From assembly GCA_015179025.1 (NCBI GenBank), contig WHUX01000058.1, positions 237,314 through 301,313 of the forward strand: a stretch of DNA of 64,000 nt, in the 5' to 3' direction. The stretch comes from Terfezia claveryi. Lineage: Eukaryota; Ascomycota; Pezizomycetes; Pezizales; Pezizaceae. Under the pieces are notes generated by a model. The model saw only the letters and a list, made by a program, of their open reading frames with translations, was not told the DNA's origin and ran no database searches. The stretch's first letter is position 1. Every line of letters begins with the position of its first letter. This document shows positions 31,241-44,785 of this stretch, piece after piece. The position numbers were made by a program, and so were the translations under genes.

Positions 31241-34200
31241 TTAGATCTCGCCTTCACTCTGAGAAGAATCATGACCAGAGGATGTCTCGTCCATAATCCC
31301 AGTAGTAAGTCCAGGTAGTTCATCATAGTAGTCTAGCTGGGGTAGGTCTTCTATTCTCTCCTTCTCTTTGCCACCTGGACCATAAGTTGGGGGATCGTGT
31401 TCCACCTTTCCATTGTAAGGAGGGCCAACTTTTGCAAGAACTCCAAGAATTTCCCTGAAGATCCATGGAAAGGACATCAGCGGCATCTTCGAAGGATCTT
31501 TCTGGTGTTTATGTGCATCAGGATGCTTGAGGGCAATCGCCATCTCTTGGTGCGTAATCTTGTACATAGCCACGACATAGCTCGCCAGCGCCGGCTTGTT
31601 CTTCCCCCCACCCTTTCGTACACTATCTTCTGGAACCGGTCGCACAGGGACTTCTGCAGTCTCCCTAACTCTTCATGGAAATTGTAATCATTGTTGCAGC
31701 CCTTGTACTTCAGGACAAACGTGGCAAATATTTCGAATTCGGTTTTGATGTCATACTGCCCCATTATCCGTTTCATGGCAACATCATACTCCGCTTTAAC
31801 CGCCTTTGCAGATCGAAGGAGTCGCTCACTGATTTTGTAGCCGGAATGTTCCATGATCCTCTGGTCGAAATTGGTGCTGTATATAGGCAGAAAATCCACT
31901 CTTTCAACTTGGTCATAGAGTCTCCCAAGAATCTTTTTCGACCTATACGATTTCTCGCGCTCTTTACCCATAAAATGCGGGTATTCTCTGGGCTTGAGGC
32001 GTCGTGGCATTATAGCTGGGTATCCGGTCTTTGGATAATCAACCGCAAATGAGTGTAATTGCGCTAACTCAATACCTGTGAGAAATAGCTATCAGTAACT
32101 ACAATATAAAGCAGGATAACAGAAGCGACTCACATCTGTGGTCAAGCACTCCTAATTCCAGTTTATCTGCCCAAGCTACGTGGGTATTGGCTATATGACC
32201 CAGGCGGTCATTTTTCATGTACGTCACAAAAAAGGAAATCATATCTTTAGTCTCAATAGGGCGATTGAGTTCTGTTACGGGTGGTGAGCTATAATCCATG
32301 GGATCATAGTTAATGACTGGCGGTTTGAGTTTCTCGTCCCATGAAATGAAGTAATCGTCCCCATCCAGATCTCCTCCAGAGCACATCCCTGCTAGGTCTT
32401 TGTCTCCAGTCTGGGGCAAAACCAGAACATCTCTAAGATGGTGAAGTGAAGAGATATCAACTGCTCTTACGACGCGGACGTCGCCAGGATGAAGTGATGG
32501 ATTCCTTGCAATGATGCAATCTCCTGTTATCACTTTATACTTTCCTGGAGTTTGAGTATCCGACACCTGGCAAAAGATTTCTGGGAGGATACTGGACTTC
32601 TCCTCATCGGTTTGCTCTTCCTGGGCATTGAAATGGCCTTTCAGAAGCCCAGTTTCATCAACGACTCCCAATAGAAAGGCTCCTTTCTCCACGTTGATTT
32701 TAGTTTTCTCCTTGAGCCCCTTATGCTGATACGCTCTCCATAGTTGCAGTAAAGTCATCAAGAATGGCTCTCGGGTCTGCATGAATCCATCAGTGATCAT
32801 GCTCGCTATCGCCAGACTCATCTGGTTTTCATCAATGACTTTCGTTAGCTTATCGATGGCCTTCTGGGAATCATCCATAGCAGCTTTCATGTCTTGTAAT
32901 TGCTCGTGTAACATATCCTCGAAGACGTGGTCGGGTACATCCAATGCCGTAAGAACCAAGATAAGTTGTCTGTTCAGAGAAGCGCTAGCAAAGGTGGCAG
33001 GGCGGATGACTTCAAGGCCTTTGTGCTCTGCGGGAAACTTCTCTTGGCTGGGGCGGATGACCACATCGGAATTTTGGACATCAGGAGAAACTGCCAGTAC
33101 TCCTTTACACCCTCCAAGGCGGAATTGGAACGCCGAAGGTGGTTCTCTCCCAGGTAGCTTGAGATCATGCGCGATCATCTGAGCTACAAATTGAGACATT
33201 TTTCCGACACCATCAGTGAATTTTCTGTTATTTCGTTCTATATCCTCCGCATGCGTAATATTGACTTTAACTCCCGTGATAGCTCGCGTGGCAGCTTCAG
33301 AGACAAATTAGCACACCATTCTTTCAACCGAGAAATTTCAAACTTACAAAAACACTGCCCAAGCCGCGCACAGTATTTGCCGACAACCTTAATTCCCGCA
33401 AAATTCCCCATCCAGCTGCGAATCTCAGAGGCACTAATGTGTTTATCGGAAGCAAACATGTATGCTCCATGCTCTCGAAACTGTGAACTCCCAAATGCTA
33501 GGAACTCATAATGTCGATCACCAATGTTGATACCATTGGTAAGAGTATTGTGAACACGAGTGAAGGTATCATCCTTGGATGCGCCTTTGTGATATCGAAG
33601 CTTGTTGCCTGTGATCTCATCCGCAAACTGAACACGTAAAAATTTGTCCGCATGCTCCCTCCAACTACGAAGCACGCGGTTGGAGTACTCTACACTCGGT
33701 GTAGCGAAGCGAATGGTGGTAGGTGTGATGGTCGCTCTTCTCAAAAGCACACAGTAATTTTCGATTTTTTGCCCTGCGACATTACCTCTGACCCGGGTCC
33801 AGTCAAATATATTGAGAGGTTGATAAACTCTCTCTTTGCGATCGAAGACATGCTCTAACAGAGCAAGAGCCCGAGACTCGGGTATGCTTATCAAGCGCCG
33901 AATGAATTCCATATCCAAATTATACTCACTCAAGTATCCATACGAAATCACAGCCTCCAACTGATAGCGTAGAGGAAACGAAAGATATTGCTTACGGTCA
34001 AGCTCTTCAATAAGAGTCTTAGCAGCGTGCGGTGCATCAATGATCTCCCAGACTGACGGTGGGATATCTTCGCTCAGCTTCAGTTCTTCAACTAGGCGGG
34101 TTTCAATGTTCCAATCCTTGAGAGCATTCAACATGTTATCTAGAGGATACCGTTGGTTCCCGGGTTTGAAACAAAGCCTATAAGTCGTCCAGCGGCCTAA

Positions 34201-35553
34201 GGAAAACCGTTAGTTTAGCTTTGGGGATCGTATGAATAGAAAATCTAATAGTAAACGTACCAATATCAATTGCCGCATAGGGTTGTCGTAATGTTGTCGG
34301 AAGAATTTGCGTGCATTGTGGATGATATGTAACTGAAGTTTGCCGGAACCACGCGTCCCACTCGTTCCAGGTACGCTCTTTTGGATCATCACTGAATGAC
34401 TTCGCTATAACATGTAATTTTCTGTAAAACTCTGGAGGAAAACCGTCTGAGAGTGAGAACACGAAGGCACGACTGTTTTCATCCTCAGTAGGCTGTTCCA
34501 AAATTGATCCAAGGTGCTCGAACTGCAGCTGAAATCTGTATGTCTCATCTCTTTCCCATCCCTCGAATGGATCGTCGACTTCCAGTTGGGAAAGCCCACT
34601 GTCTTCGTCATCTATGTCCTCTGAGGTCTGGTCGGTTTGCTGATTCTCTTTCTGTTCCTTAGCCTTCTGCTCCCGGATCACTCTCTTCCATTTGGCAAAT
34701 AGTCTCCTGTAGGCGATGTCTTCCGGAGTGGGGGCCTTGAAATCATGCTTAAAGATGACGTCGATATTCCTCCTGAAGAGGTTCACAGTGAAGCGAACCT
34801 TTACCCCCTTTTGTGTACGGTACATGCTCAGCATTTGATTCTCCGAGTGCATGATCCCAAAATCGAGCATTTCCGCCTCATAAGTCTAACTTACATTAGC
34901 ACGAGTTTGCGGTATAAGGGGCATGATAACGTACAAAACTTTCTGGAAAAATTCTATTCACATCAACTGGACTAATCACAGTACGCGGCTGCCTATTCTC
35001 TTCTGGTTGAAGGCTTAGCCTGATATGGCGCCCGCGCGCATCCCGAACCTCAAATTGCCATTTTTCCCAGAACCTCGTGACCGGCAAGGGGCTATTCTCT
35101 ATTAGTCAAGCGAACATTTATGGGAACGGATTGTCATACCTAAACTTGATCCTGCCACTTCCTTCTCGGTTGCCAGCTGAATCATCAAAAAAATCAATAA
35201 AAACTATTGTGCCATACTTTTCGAAAGCAGTATACATATCAAGAAGAGACCAGTCGTTTGGGATTCCTCTGACTTTGATACTGAGTTCGTCAGGGGTAAA
35301 TAATACCCTTGGGCGGGGACCTTCTACAACGTTCGAGGGGCCAGCTATAAAAGTCGGGGTATCTCGGCTAATAACCAGTTGAGCCTGTACCTGTGGTGCA
35401 ACAGACGGTAGGGAATCAACTGGCAATTGCGCAGCTCTCATTCCTCCTGCAGTTGGTCCTTGCTGCGGCTGTTGCTGAGGGGGCCCCTTCTCTCTCTGCA
35501 TACGCATGTGCTGCTGAAGCTGCTGCTGCTGTTGCTGTTGCTGTTGCTGTTGT

Positions 35554-35589
<36 letters not shown>

Positions 35590-35888
35590 CTCTGTAGTTG
35601 TCTCGATAGCCGTTGCTGCTGCTCCTGAAGACGTTGTTCCTGTTGTTGGAGCATTTGTCTGTGTTCTAGTTGCTGTTGCAGCTCTTGAAGCCTGGCCTGC
35701 TCACGCACCATCTCTTCTTCAGATGGCTGTTCTAGCTGCCTTACGTGATGACGCGCACGCACTATGGACGCTGGTCTGTTAGGCGGAGCTGGCGGAGGTG
35801 ATGGCGCCGTCCATTTAGACGAAACTCTGGCCTCTTCTCCGGAACCCGGAGAGGGCGACTTTTTACCTTTCCCACGCTTTGGCGTCAT
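31241..35888 (-). CDS. Cellular RNA-dependent RNA polymerase (RNA silencing)
   Basis: Six exons: 35140-35888, 34935-35091, 34261-34885, 33348-34196, 32134-33294 and 31241-32075. All introns are 48-64 bases with GT..AG, and all joins are in phase. The N-terminus (MTPKRGKGKKSPSP) holds a long Gln-rich coiled tract and an RRM-like domain (about 200-250, SIKVRGIPNDWSLLDMYTAF). Then comes the RdRP region: CARLGQCFSATRA, NRKFTDGVGKMS, and the catalytic loop GGDLDGDDYFISWD. The DLDGD is at 32357-32371, about residue 1102, three Asp for metal binding. PKTGYPAIMPRRLKPREYPH and SKKILGRLYDQV follow. The enzyme copies RNA to dsRNA that feeds Dicer (quelling or meiotic silencing; subfamily not assigned). 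In the last exon a six-base C run (31604-31609) puts the frame off by one: VYERVGG must continue as KNKPALASYVVAMYKIT in another frame. With that ignored the product is about 1458 residues, normal for the family. Confidence 0.93.
35512..35590 (-). repeat. CAG/CAA (polyglutamine) repeat in RdRP exon 1
   Basis: CTG/TTG triplets on the plus strand; on the minus strand they encode about 26 Gln with one Lys. Confidence 0.85.
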
Positions 35889-37800
35889 GTCTGCAAAAGT
35901 TATTAGCTAAAGAATCTTGTCAAAGAAGAGAAGTTATATTACCAATAAATGGGCAGAGTGGCTATTTATTATGTAGAAGAGAGCCAGGGGTGGGTGTGGT
36001 AGTTTCTCTTTGCTTGGAATCGATTTCTATTGGGGTTTTCTTTTGTTTCTCTATCGAATGATTTTGATTTTGTGAGTGACAGTCTATGAGAACATTCGAA
36101 AGTGGGAGACTCACTGTAACCCAAACACCCTCCCTCTGTACTCTAGATCGTGTGTTTCTTATCGGTGTGTTGCTTATCCTTCAAGCCGCGAAAACGAGAC
36201 TGTCAAACGTACAAAGGTGTAATTGATATTGGGCTGACACCCCGAAGGGAGTAGGTGCTGATGCAGGCTTAATGTGAATCGACTGAGTAACCTGCCGTGG
36301 AACAGAAACTATCGGTCTTTGAGTAAAGGTGGAACAGAAAGTATCGGTCTTCGAGCACGCTGGCTATAGGCGGTTTAGAGTTGAGTTGCAAACGAAGAGG
36401 TGGTGGGTGTAGGAGAGGTGGTGTGGTTTGTGTCAGAGCGAGGTATTTGTGTGTGGAGGATGGTAAGGAGAAAAAGAGGGGGTGCAAGAGTGAGGACTGG
36501 ACTGGAGGGTTTTATGGGGCAAGATAACGGTTGCCAGACTAGGATTTATCTTGGTTGACTAGATGGTTGGGTTTATCTTCGCGAGAAATCAAGAGAAACA
36601 AATGATATGCGGGGAGGGGGAGAGGGGGGGTGAGCGGTACCTATCAGTTGTCAATTTAGAGTGCAGAACACAGCTTGCCTCCACTGGTGGCCGACTCGAA
36701 GCAAAGAAGGGTTTGTTTATTCCATACGAGGTCCAGACGAGGGGGTAGGTACCGAGGCCAGCGAGCGCCATCCAGGCCAGTTTCCAGGCCCGGACTCGCG
36801 AACAAAGTATCTCCACGCCAAGGGATACAGCGCGATGGAGGCCTGATCCAGGGGTTGTCGTTGGCAGTTCTCGGCACCAGACCCTGGTGGGGGCCTGGAA
36901 CTGGGGTATATTACTGTACAAATAGTCACTTTAAAATGTACTCCTGTAACAGTAGATTCTGTCTGGTTAGGACTGTGTCTTGGGGGAGTCTCGGGGTATT
37001 GTGGGGTATGTACGGTGACCGTATGTACTATGCGCGTACTGCCGTGATATTAAGCGAGCAGTGTGGAGAAATGCCAAGTTCCCGCTTATTATCGCGCTTC
37101 TTCATGTAAGCGGGAAGCGGATGAGGAGCAAGAGAAACAGGATGATAATTGGAGAGATTTACATGGGAGATTTACATGGGAGAAAGGCAGGCAGGATATC
37201 GGTCGTCTTTCTAGCAAAAAGCCCTGTTCACGTGAAGTGCTTTACGGTTACATACTCGGATGCTGTGGCAAAAGAGGACTGACGTGGTGAGAGCAGAAAA
37301 CCACCAGCACTCAAAATTCAACATTCTTGAGTCAAAGAGATCTTCTACTCTACTTTACCGAGCCCGCAAACCACTACTGGCCCCACAGTCATCATTTCAG
37401 CTACAATCGTCTCCGGAATTATTGCAAACGTTGGTAGACAACTCTTTCGGCAGAAACCAACCCCTCAACGATCTTGGGGTAAAATCGGGTTATCCAATCA
37501 CGATCAAAACTACTCCCAGCAGTGGGATTAAGGTTCTGGAGCAGGGACTTACGGGAAAAGCCGAGAACGATCAAGTGGAGGTTCTCTTCAACGTTCAGCA
37601 CGCATCAATGCGTGCTATAAATGGTCTCGATGGAAATAAGGAACCCATGCGGGAATATGTCAGGCTAGGATTGTTTGAAGATGAGGATGCAGGGTTTAAG
37701 GTGCAAACCCATGCATGAGTGTTGTACGTTCCGTATACCTATCTGAATACGGGGAAGGTTATGTATCTACCTGGTTCTACTGTACATCTGTTTTTCTTTT
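35889..37800. other. RdRP upstream region and spacer, no supported gene
   Basis: RdRP promoter side (35889 onward). The longest frame, 37260-37718 (+, 152 codons), contains VEVLFNVQHASMRAINGLDG but no recognisable domain, and I do not call it. A near-duplicate ACATGGGAGATTT.ACATGGGAGA occurs near 37160. Confidence 0.4.
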
Positions 37801-40800
37801 TTTAGTTTGACGGTGCTTACCTAAACAATTAATTTGATTGTTTTGTGCGGAAAAACATAGCGAAGCGGAGAATAAGGCGGGTCCCTTTTAGGGTGGCCCT
37901 TCCAGGGTGAAGCGACACAGGAAGCTCTATTTTGGAAGTGCAGCGGCAGTGTTGTTGAGGTGCAAGGAACTTATCGCAGTAAAGATGCCTCTGACACAAA
38001 TAATTGAGATCAACAACTAGAAGCATTGGTACTCCACTACTGCCATCGCCCAGTATCACCACTGGTACAGCACCACTCGGATTAGACTCTGCCGTGAAAG
38101 ATTGCCGGCAACTTGAGGGTTCCCAGAAAGGGCCTTTGCGAGTGCTGGGAGAGAAAGGACCTAGATGATAGCAATATTGTGAGCGATAGCTTGCTATATC
38201 GTAAGAATATAACAGGATATAACAGGACCTCTGGCAAGGCGGACTGCTTAAGATACAAAGGTACCCTTCATTCCATTTATGACCTTGAGTAGGGTGAATC
38301 GTATATGACAAAGTCGAACACTTACTTGCTTTACCAGGTCAGAAGGGGCCTTTCCCAGAAATTTATGTGTATAAGTAGCAAGGAGGAAGGAGTGACTAGA
38401 ATGGTCAGAGGAGGGTGGAGCAGAGGAAAGATAAGATGGGAAGATATTTCAAGCATAACTCAACCGGCTTTTGGGGGGGGGGGGCCAAGGGCTCAACCTC
38501 TAGAGAAATATTTATACATGTATAGTATTTTTCGTGGACCAACTAGGCTAGGGGTGTGGCTTGCTACTAGAACTATCCCAGGGAACTATAGCAAGATATG
38601 TGAGGTCATATTAGGAGGACTGTGGTTAACCAGGAATAATATTATCGAGTCTAAATACAAAATATCTAGAATATGTCTGTGTCAACGTAATAATGCCTCC
38701 TGTGTATGTAGGCGAGGATGCTGGTCAGGTAGGTATTTCTTGGAGTATCCCCTATCGAAGAGAGTCAAACCAACGACGTTGAAGAGATATTATGGTTGGG
38801 AAGGGAATAAATAAGTCATACTTCAAGCAGAAGTAGGGCTCGATGAAAGCGGAGGCAAGGTCAAAAGATGGTGGGGGGAGTGAATGAGCGAAGGAGAGGT
38901 GAGGCACAAGGGCAGTGGAGAAGAAGATGGACAGTTAAGGAAGAATGGAAAGATATATGAGACTCTAGGTTGCCGGAAGGGAGGAGTGTGGCAGATGTAG
39001 AAAAAGAAAAAAAGAGTAGAAAGGCGTGCCCAATAATATACTAAGGTGATGCAGGGGGGAGTCTTATTATCCTATAGAAAAAATCCGTAAAACACTAATT
39101 AAGGTTCATCTGGGGTCCTTCTCCCGAAGGATAAATCTTTGACCCACGGAGATTTGGATAAAGCATTCATTGGCTAGGAAACACCTATCTACAAAAGGTA
39201 GCATCCCCCTCAGCATAGTACTGTAATATATCACGAACAAGAAAGTGATTTCTACACGGATCCGTGTTCGAAACTACCCTTTTATAATTGGTCCCGCACC
39301 CCAGGTTACCCTGAGCTGCTAATGGTTCAAGCTCGGGCCAGGCCATTTTCTTGAGTCCAGCCCCTTCAGCACGTCATTCAGCAGGAACTTTTGCGGCAAA
39401 TCAAGAGTATATAGGCTATCAATAATGCCAGGTGGAAAGATATATCTGCTGAAATGTAGCCATTGGTAAAAAAGATCTTTTACAGCTTCACAACGGTCGG
39501 GGTCTAATGGACTAAATAGGTTGGTAAATTATGTGAGTATACATCATTAAAAGAATGAAGGAGAGTATTATCCAAACCTTCGAATGAGTGGGATTTCAAT
39601 TGCCGTTGATGGCTCTGTGGATTCGGATACTATTCTCTAACCCGAACCTGTACCTACAGAGACTCCCCTAGCAAAACGATCGTGGCCAGAGAGCCAGATG
39701 CTGATAGCACTGCATCAGAGCTATCTGAGTGGGAGACTCAGAATACAACAGGGATGATGAACAAGATTAGGAGGAGGAGGTCGAGGAGGTTGAGAAGGTA
39801 GAAGACAATAGTGGCCTTAAAATAGCTGATGAGGATATGTATGGATATTGATGCAGAAGAGTACTTACGGATATATTCGTATTTGGTTGCTCTTACACTA
39901 TTGGGGGAGGAGATTGTATGGTTTTTAGCCTTGACCTTGCATCCTACTCAAAGTTCAGGGTAATATTATCTTCTACAGATTAACAAATATTTCATATGGG
40001 CAGACTGGAAATTGACTTTGTATAAACGGGTACCTTCTTATCAAGTGACCCTTCTTATGCGTGAAATACTATTGTAGTTATTTGGGTGGGTACCCTGAGG
40101 TGAAAATGATATATCTCCAACAACAGAGATCCGGACTGAGCACTGGGGAGTGTAAAAGAACGCCTTTGATATAAGAAAACTTAAGCCCTTGGGCGCCATT
40201 TTGGGACTTCCTTGAACTCCAAGAAACACACACCTATCCCTAGGTTTCCCCAAACAAAAATACTTAATTAGACTTCAATTACCAAGTTAAGGCCATTATA
40301 TGAGTATACCCCGGCCCATATCCAGTCATATATTTTCCTGAGATAACTCGCATATGGCCCCTTCCTTACTTGATCTGTGAAAATTACCATCCATGTTTGT
40401 ATGATAAAGTACTCGGCCCAAAAAAGGTTGAGTTATGCTTGAAAATGATTACCCGGTAACTAACCAATGCTATTTGTATCTTCATAACACCACACTAGTA
40501 TGTATGCCCCTCAATTTAGGAGTGCCGAATTCTCACCTCAGTATTTTGAACAGCTGGCGATAGAACTACATCTGCTACTTATAACAGACGGCAAAATCCA
40601 CATTGTTGTTCGGTATAGCAAGTGTCCGGTATTTCAAGGTCAAACCATTCCTAATGTGGGTAGTATCTTTAGATAGAGAATAGGCGGCTCCAAAGGATAC
40701 AGTGTTTTCAATCAATGTACATCTGCTCCTCCACCCGGTGTAGTATCTGTTTTATCTGTTGAATCAGAGAAATTTTGGTGGAAGCTGAAGGCAACATTAT

Positions 40801-42211
40801 CTAAAATAGCAAGGGGATCGAGTTCCGTTATAGCAAAGGTTGTATATGTGTCTGGAAGACTCACAGGTAGATAAGTGGCGTCCAGTGGGTGGTTCAAGGT
40901 TAATTATAAGGTAAGCACTAGCTCTCGAGTGGGGTTATCGGCTGTGGCCGCATTCTTAAAAAATTTCCCATGTTTCGAGGCAATATCCGTCTTCCTAAAT
41001 TGCAATTCCCGGGAATCAGCTGACTTTATGGAGGTCGATCACAAGAGGTACTGGTACTACGAGTAGACGAGTAAGGGTACAGTACTGTACCTATGTGCGT
41101 ACTTTTCAGAGCTCATAAGCACAAGATGAAAAATTCCTCTTATCTCCCATGAGATCCTTGCCTGCCGAACCCCTGAAGATTGCGGGGTAGCTTTCATCCT
41201 CTTGGAATACACGGTTTACGGTGCCTCCCACTCTGGATTCTGCTTTGTTTCCTGCTTCTTGTACTTCATGACATGGTCTTGGTTTGCATACGGGAAACCC
41301 CATTTCTGTTGAGTATTTATCATGCCATATTGTATTCAAAAATTAGGCAATTTCTAGGTATGTCCTGGAGTATTAGCCTCGATAGTCTCAGGACGGTGGG
41401 GCTGAATACCGTACTTCAAAGTATCTGTTAATATGTCTCAGGACGAGGAATACTCTGACACTTTCAGATGATTGCTCGGAGCGCCTACCTATCTATCAAC
41501 CTAGAATACCAAAGAATTGGATGATATAGGTAGACATTAGCCTGGACGCATATGGTACCACCGAGAAGCATTTTAAAGAAATTACACTCACACCCACAAA
41601 GACGTGCTGAATTCTAAGACTCACCAGCAAGAGGCACGTGCACATTCACACTGTTTTCGAAATGGGGTCGGGCTCGATGACACCTCAAACCCAACCAGGA
41701 TACCTCAGACTCAACAGCCTACTACTGATGGTGGAAACGCTGCCCCAAGAGGATTGCTGTATCAAGTGTGAGCAGTTGTTTACACATGTGGTGGAGGAAC
41801 GACGACCTAACACTGGGGCTCCGTCCAATTGAGGTGGAAAGCCTGTGTGATTGGCCACATCGTCTTTAGTTCTTCAGTCTTCATGTGACGAGACCGGAAC
41901 CTCAGGCCAGGCAGCTCTTCCCGCGACAGGGATATATTCTGTAAGTTATCTAGAGGTGCACATTTGACATTCGGACAATCTAACAGTATGCCTTGGTACC
42001 TACATTATCAAGGAACTCGAGAGCTTATGAATATTTGTTCAAGCTTCCAATTTACTCTGGCAGTCAATGGCGATACCCTGTGGATTCTTGCAATCTTATT
42101 GCACTTCAAAGTACTTTACTTACATTGCGAAGGTGCAGTTCTCTGGGCAGGGTTAAACGGAAAACAGCACCTCTTGCATTATTGGCGTAACAGAGGAGGT
42201 AGAATATCAGG

Positions 42212-42269
42212 ACCTACAGTACCTACAGTACCTACAGTACCTACAGTACCTACAGAACCTACCTACAGC
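42212..42269 (+). repeat. 9-bp tandem repeat ACCTACAGT, about six copies
   Basis: ACCTACAGT four times exactly, then ACCTACAGA and ACCTACCTACAG. No coding meaning is visible. Confidence 0.85.
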
Positions 42270-42960
42270 TTTGAAGCCTGATGTCATAGGCACCCATCTG
42301 TTCAAGCTGTCTCATGCATCATCCTGAGAATCGAGTGAGATGTGCGTGCCCTTCAACGGCAGCCCATATCGTGAGGAGGGTAGGCAGCTGCCCATGCACA
42401 AACATGCATCTCTCTTTCCTTTTGTTTTCCCCATTTTCTGCCCTTCCTTCTTTTGTTTACAGGTCACATCTGACCGAGTGCTTGCTCCCTGCCGGTGTGG
42501 GGCGAACAAGTACGGTAGCCAAAGAATAACGCCGTCTGATGTGCCATCCGCCAGCTGGAACTGGTAGGTGCCACGAAAATCAGAGCAAGGGATAGGCCGT
42601 CTTATGGGTCAGTTGAGCCTGTCGTTGCTTTGGTTTATTTGTTTCTCCTTCACCCACGCTGTTTGTTCTCGGGATTCCTTCAATTATTACCTCAAGCAAC
42701 GCCCTTGTCGAACTCACACCCATGTATATCCTTGGGGGTGTGCCATGCTGTTGCTTCCCGCCGCACCACACGGTCTGATTGGTTCTGATCAACCACACTG
42801 CTTGCGCATCTCGTTCTGAGATTGATTTTACAATCTGAAGGTTAAGAAAACAGTGGGTACTGAGCAAGTAAGCGATAAAGCTTTGCAATATTCCTTAACC
42901 TGAATTTTCTACTCCCTCCTCCAGCCCCCTCTCTAAGTTCCCACCTGTGACCCTCTGTAT

Positions 42961-42990
42961 TTCCTTCCTTCCTTCCTTCCTTCCTTCCTT
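42961..42990 (+). repeat. (TTCC)n microsatellite
   Basis: TTCC repeated over seven times without interruption. Confidence 0.9.
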
Positions 42991-43363
42991 TACAATCGCT
43001 CACCACGTCACTTACATCGCTCCCTTTACTTCCCGCCATCCGCGCATTCCTTTTCTCTCATCCTCCACCTTCGGCTTTCATCTGTCGTGACTCTCTTTAC
43101 AGTCAGTTGCCCACTATCTCGCCATAATCCCACAGACAGTAGGGCAGAATAGCCACAAACCGCCCATCAGTCTTGCAAAGCCTTCTTTCGAGCTTTAGCA
43201 AAGATTTTAGTCTTCCTTGGACGACTCGGCTGCTATACTTATCCCTTTTGACACCAGTATCCCACTTACCGCACAACCTCTTCACAGACAATAGTACACC
43301 AAATATTTACAGCAAATATTTACAGTCTGTTCTGGATTATACCAATAGTTGAGTGTCCTCATC

Positions 43364-44004
43364 ATGGACTACGGAAGGCCCAATGTTTCCACCTCGACAG
43401 GTCCAGCCATACCTGACGAATATTATGCTATCGGCGCTCGTTATGCCGACCGACGAGGGCGAGCAGGCGCGATGGCTAGTCTAGGAGCAGAATCAATTGC
43501 AGGCTTGAGAAGTAGCATCTCTAGGCCAGTGGAGGTTCTTTATCCGGAAACATCCAAGTTAAGTGGTGGCTTATTGGCCAGCCTGATTCGATGTACGTCA
43601 TTTCATAGTATCCATATATATCCACAAGTAAATTCACAGGTAAAACAATGCTGATTCGAGTAATCAATATAGCCCCGGACCTTGACCCGAACTATGTACA
43701 GCGCTTCCAGCACATAGCCATCATTGCACAGCTAGCGGATGCGATACTCTCTGTTGCTCAAGCCACAGGGAAATGTATCGTCCCTCTGGATATTGACTCC
43801 AACGAATATACTAGCTCGGAAAATTGTCCATGTAATACTTGCAGCAAAGAAACACGAAAGGACATTAAAACCCTGGGCTCGCCAGCCACGATGTCAGAGA
43901 AAGGAGAAGAAAACGAGGCAGGAAAGGAAAGCGCGCATCTGGTGGTCAATGGGGAGTCTACCGCTGGTCGGCAAGAACTAGATGAGTTGGCAGATGCAAA
44001 TTAA
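43364..44004 (+). CDS. Hypothetical protein, two exons
   Basis: ATG at 43364 (MDYGRPNVSTSTGPAIPDEY). Exon 1 ends at 43592; intron 43593-43639 (GTACGT..TTCACAG, 47 bases) joins in frame to RCKTMLIRVINIAPDLDPN, ending ELDELADAN. About 197 residues. Exon 1 has YYAIGARYADRRGRAGAM. Exon 2 has a helical part (FQHIAIIAQLADAILSVAQA) and a CPCNTC motif, then a hydrophilic Glu-rich tail. No family recognised. The splice join, the ATG and the codon use make it likely real. It reads toward the TRF-like gene 780 bases downstream. Confidence 0.55.
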
Positions 44005-44785
44005 CCCCTAGGCGTGGAAAATATAGGAGGCAATATTGGAAGGAAATGGCTTTGGAGTTGTCGAACTTTACATCAATCGATATCAACAGCACCTTGAATT
44101 CGAGGGAGGGGCCTCTGTAGGGTTCTTGTGCACTATCTATATCCTTAATTAAACCTTTCTGTACTAGATATAAATCATGTATATACCCCACCGACTTGTT
44201 TGCTCCTGGCTTCTGCACTAAGACGCACGGTCAAAAGTGATTGGCTTTGTCTCAACTTGGGAGGTTCTTTTGCGCGAGTTTTTCGGTTTCCACTTTGTTT
44301 TGTTGCGCCGGCATATGGTTATTATCTGGAGGGAAATCACCTTGTTGAAATTCATTTGGCTTTCTTTAGCAGTATTCATACGGGCCTGTTGGGGAGCATT
44401 TTCATCTGGGAGGCTTGATTGATTTATTCGAGTTCTGCATGCGGCGACCATTTCATCGCTTTTGCAAGACGCTTATTTGTTTACAATACTAGTTTGCAGA
44501 TTGTAGAATTTCTTCATTCTGAGCCTCATCTGACATCCACGATTGCTATTTGCTGTGCAATACATGCTACGTTTGCTTTTTATTACTTACTATGCTGTAC
44601 CGTAACCGAAAGCATACTAGCCTGCATTCTACAACGCGCTCACACATCATCATCATCATCATCATCATAACATAAACAAACCCTCTCTGCCCACAACCCA
44701 TAACAACGTACAAACGTATGTTAGACAGGTTTCGAGGTTAAGACTACAGCCAACGATTTAAGCAACTGATATACTCGTCAGGACA
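44005..44785. promoter_or_regulatory. Intergenic region upstream of the TRF-like gene
   Basis: Non-coding; a (CAT)n microsatellite lies at 44646-44668, about 120 bases before the ATG. No clear TATA box. Confidence 0.4.

Larger units (their letters stand above)
37801..43363. other. Gene-poor accessory region
   Basis: No frame with family motifs. The two largest (37829-38311 minus, 38305-38814 plus) look like chance or very old TE debris. It holds a G10 run near 38466, a 9-bp tandem repeat (42212-42269) and a TTCC microsatellite (42961-42990). Confidence 0.45.

Noticed and set aside
35393..35782. Plus-strand Ala/Val-rich frame
   Set aside because: Antisense of the polyQ tract in the RdRP first exon.
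37829..38311. 160-codon minus-strand frame that at first looked like a LINE endonuclease piece (VVILGD)
   Set aside because: Only three or four residues match; no His/Asp motifs of an endonuclease follow.
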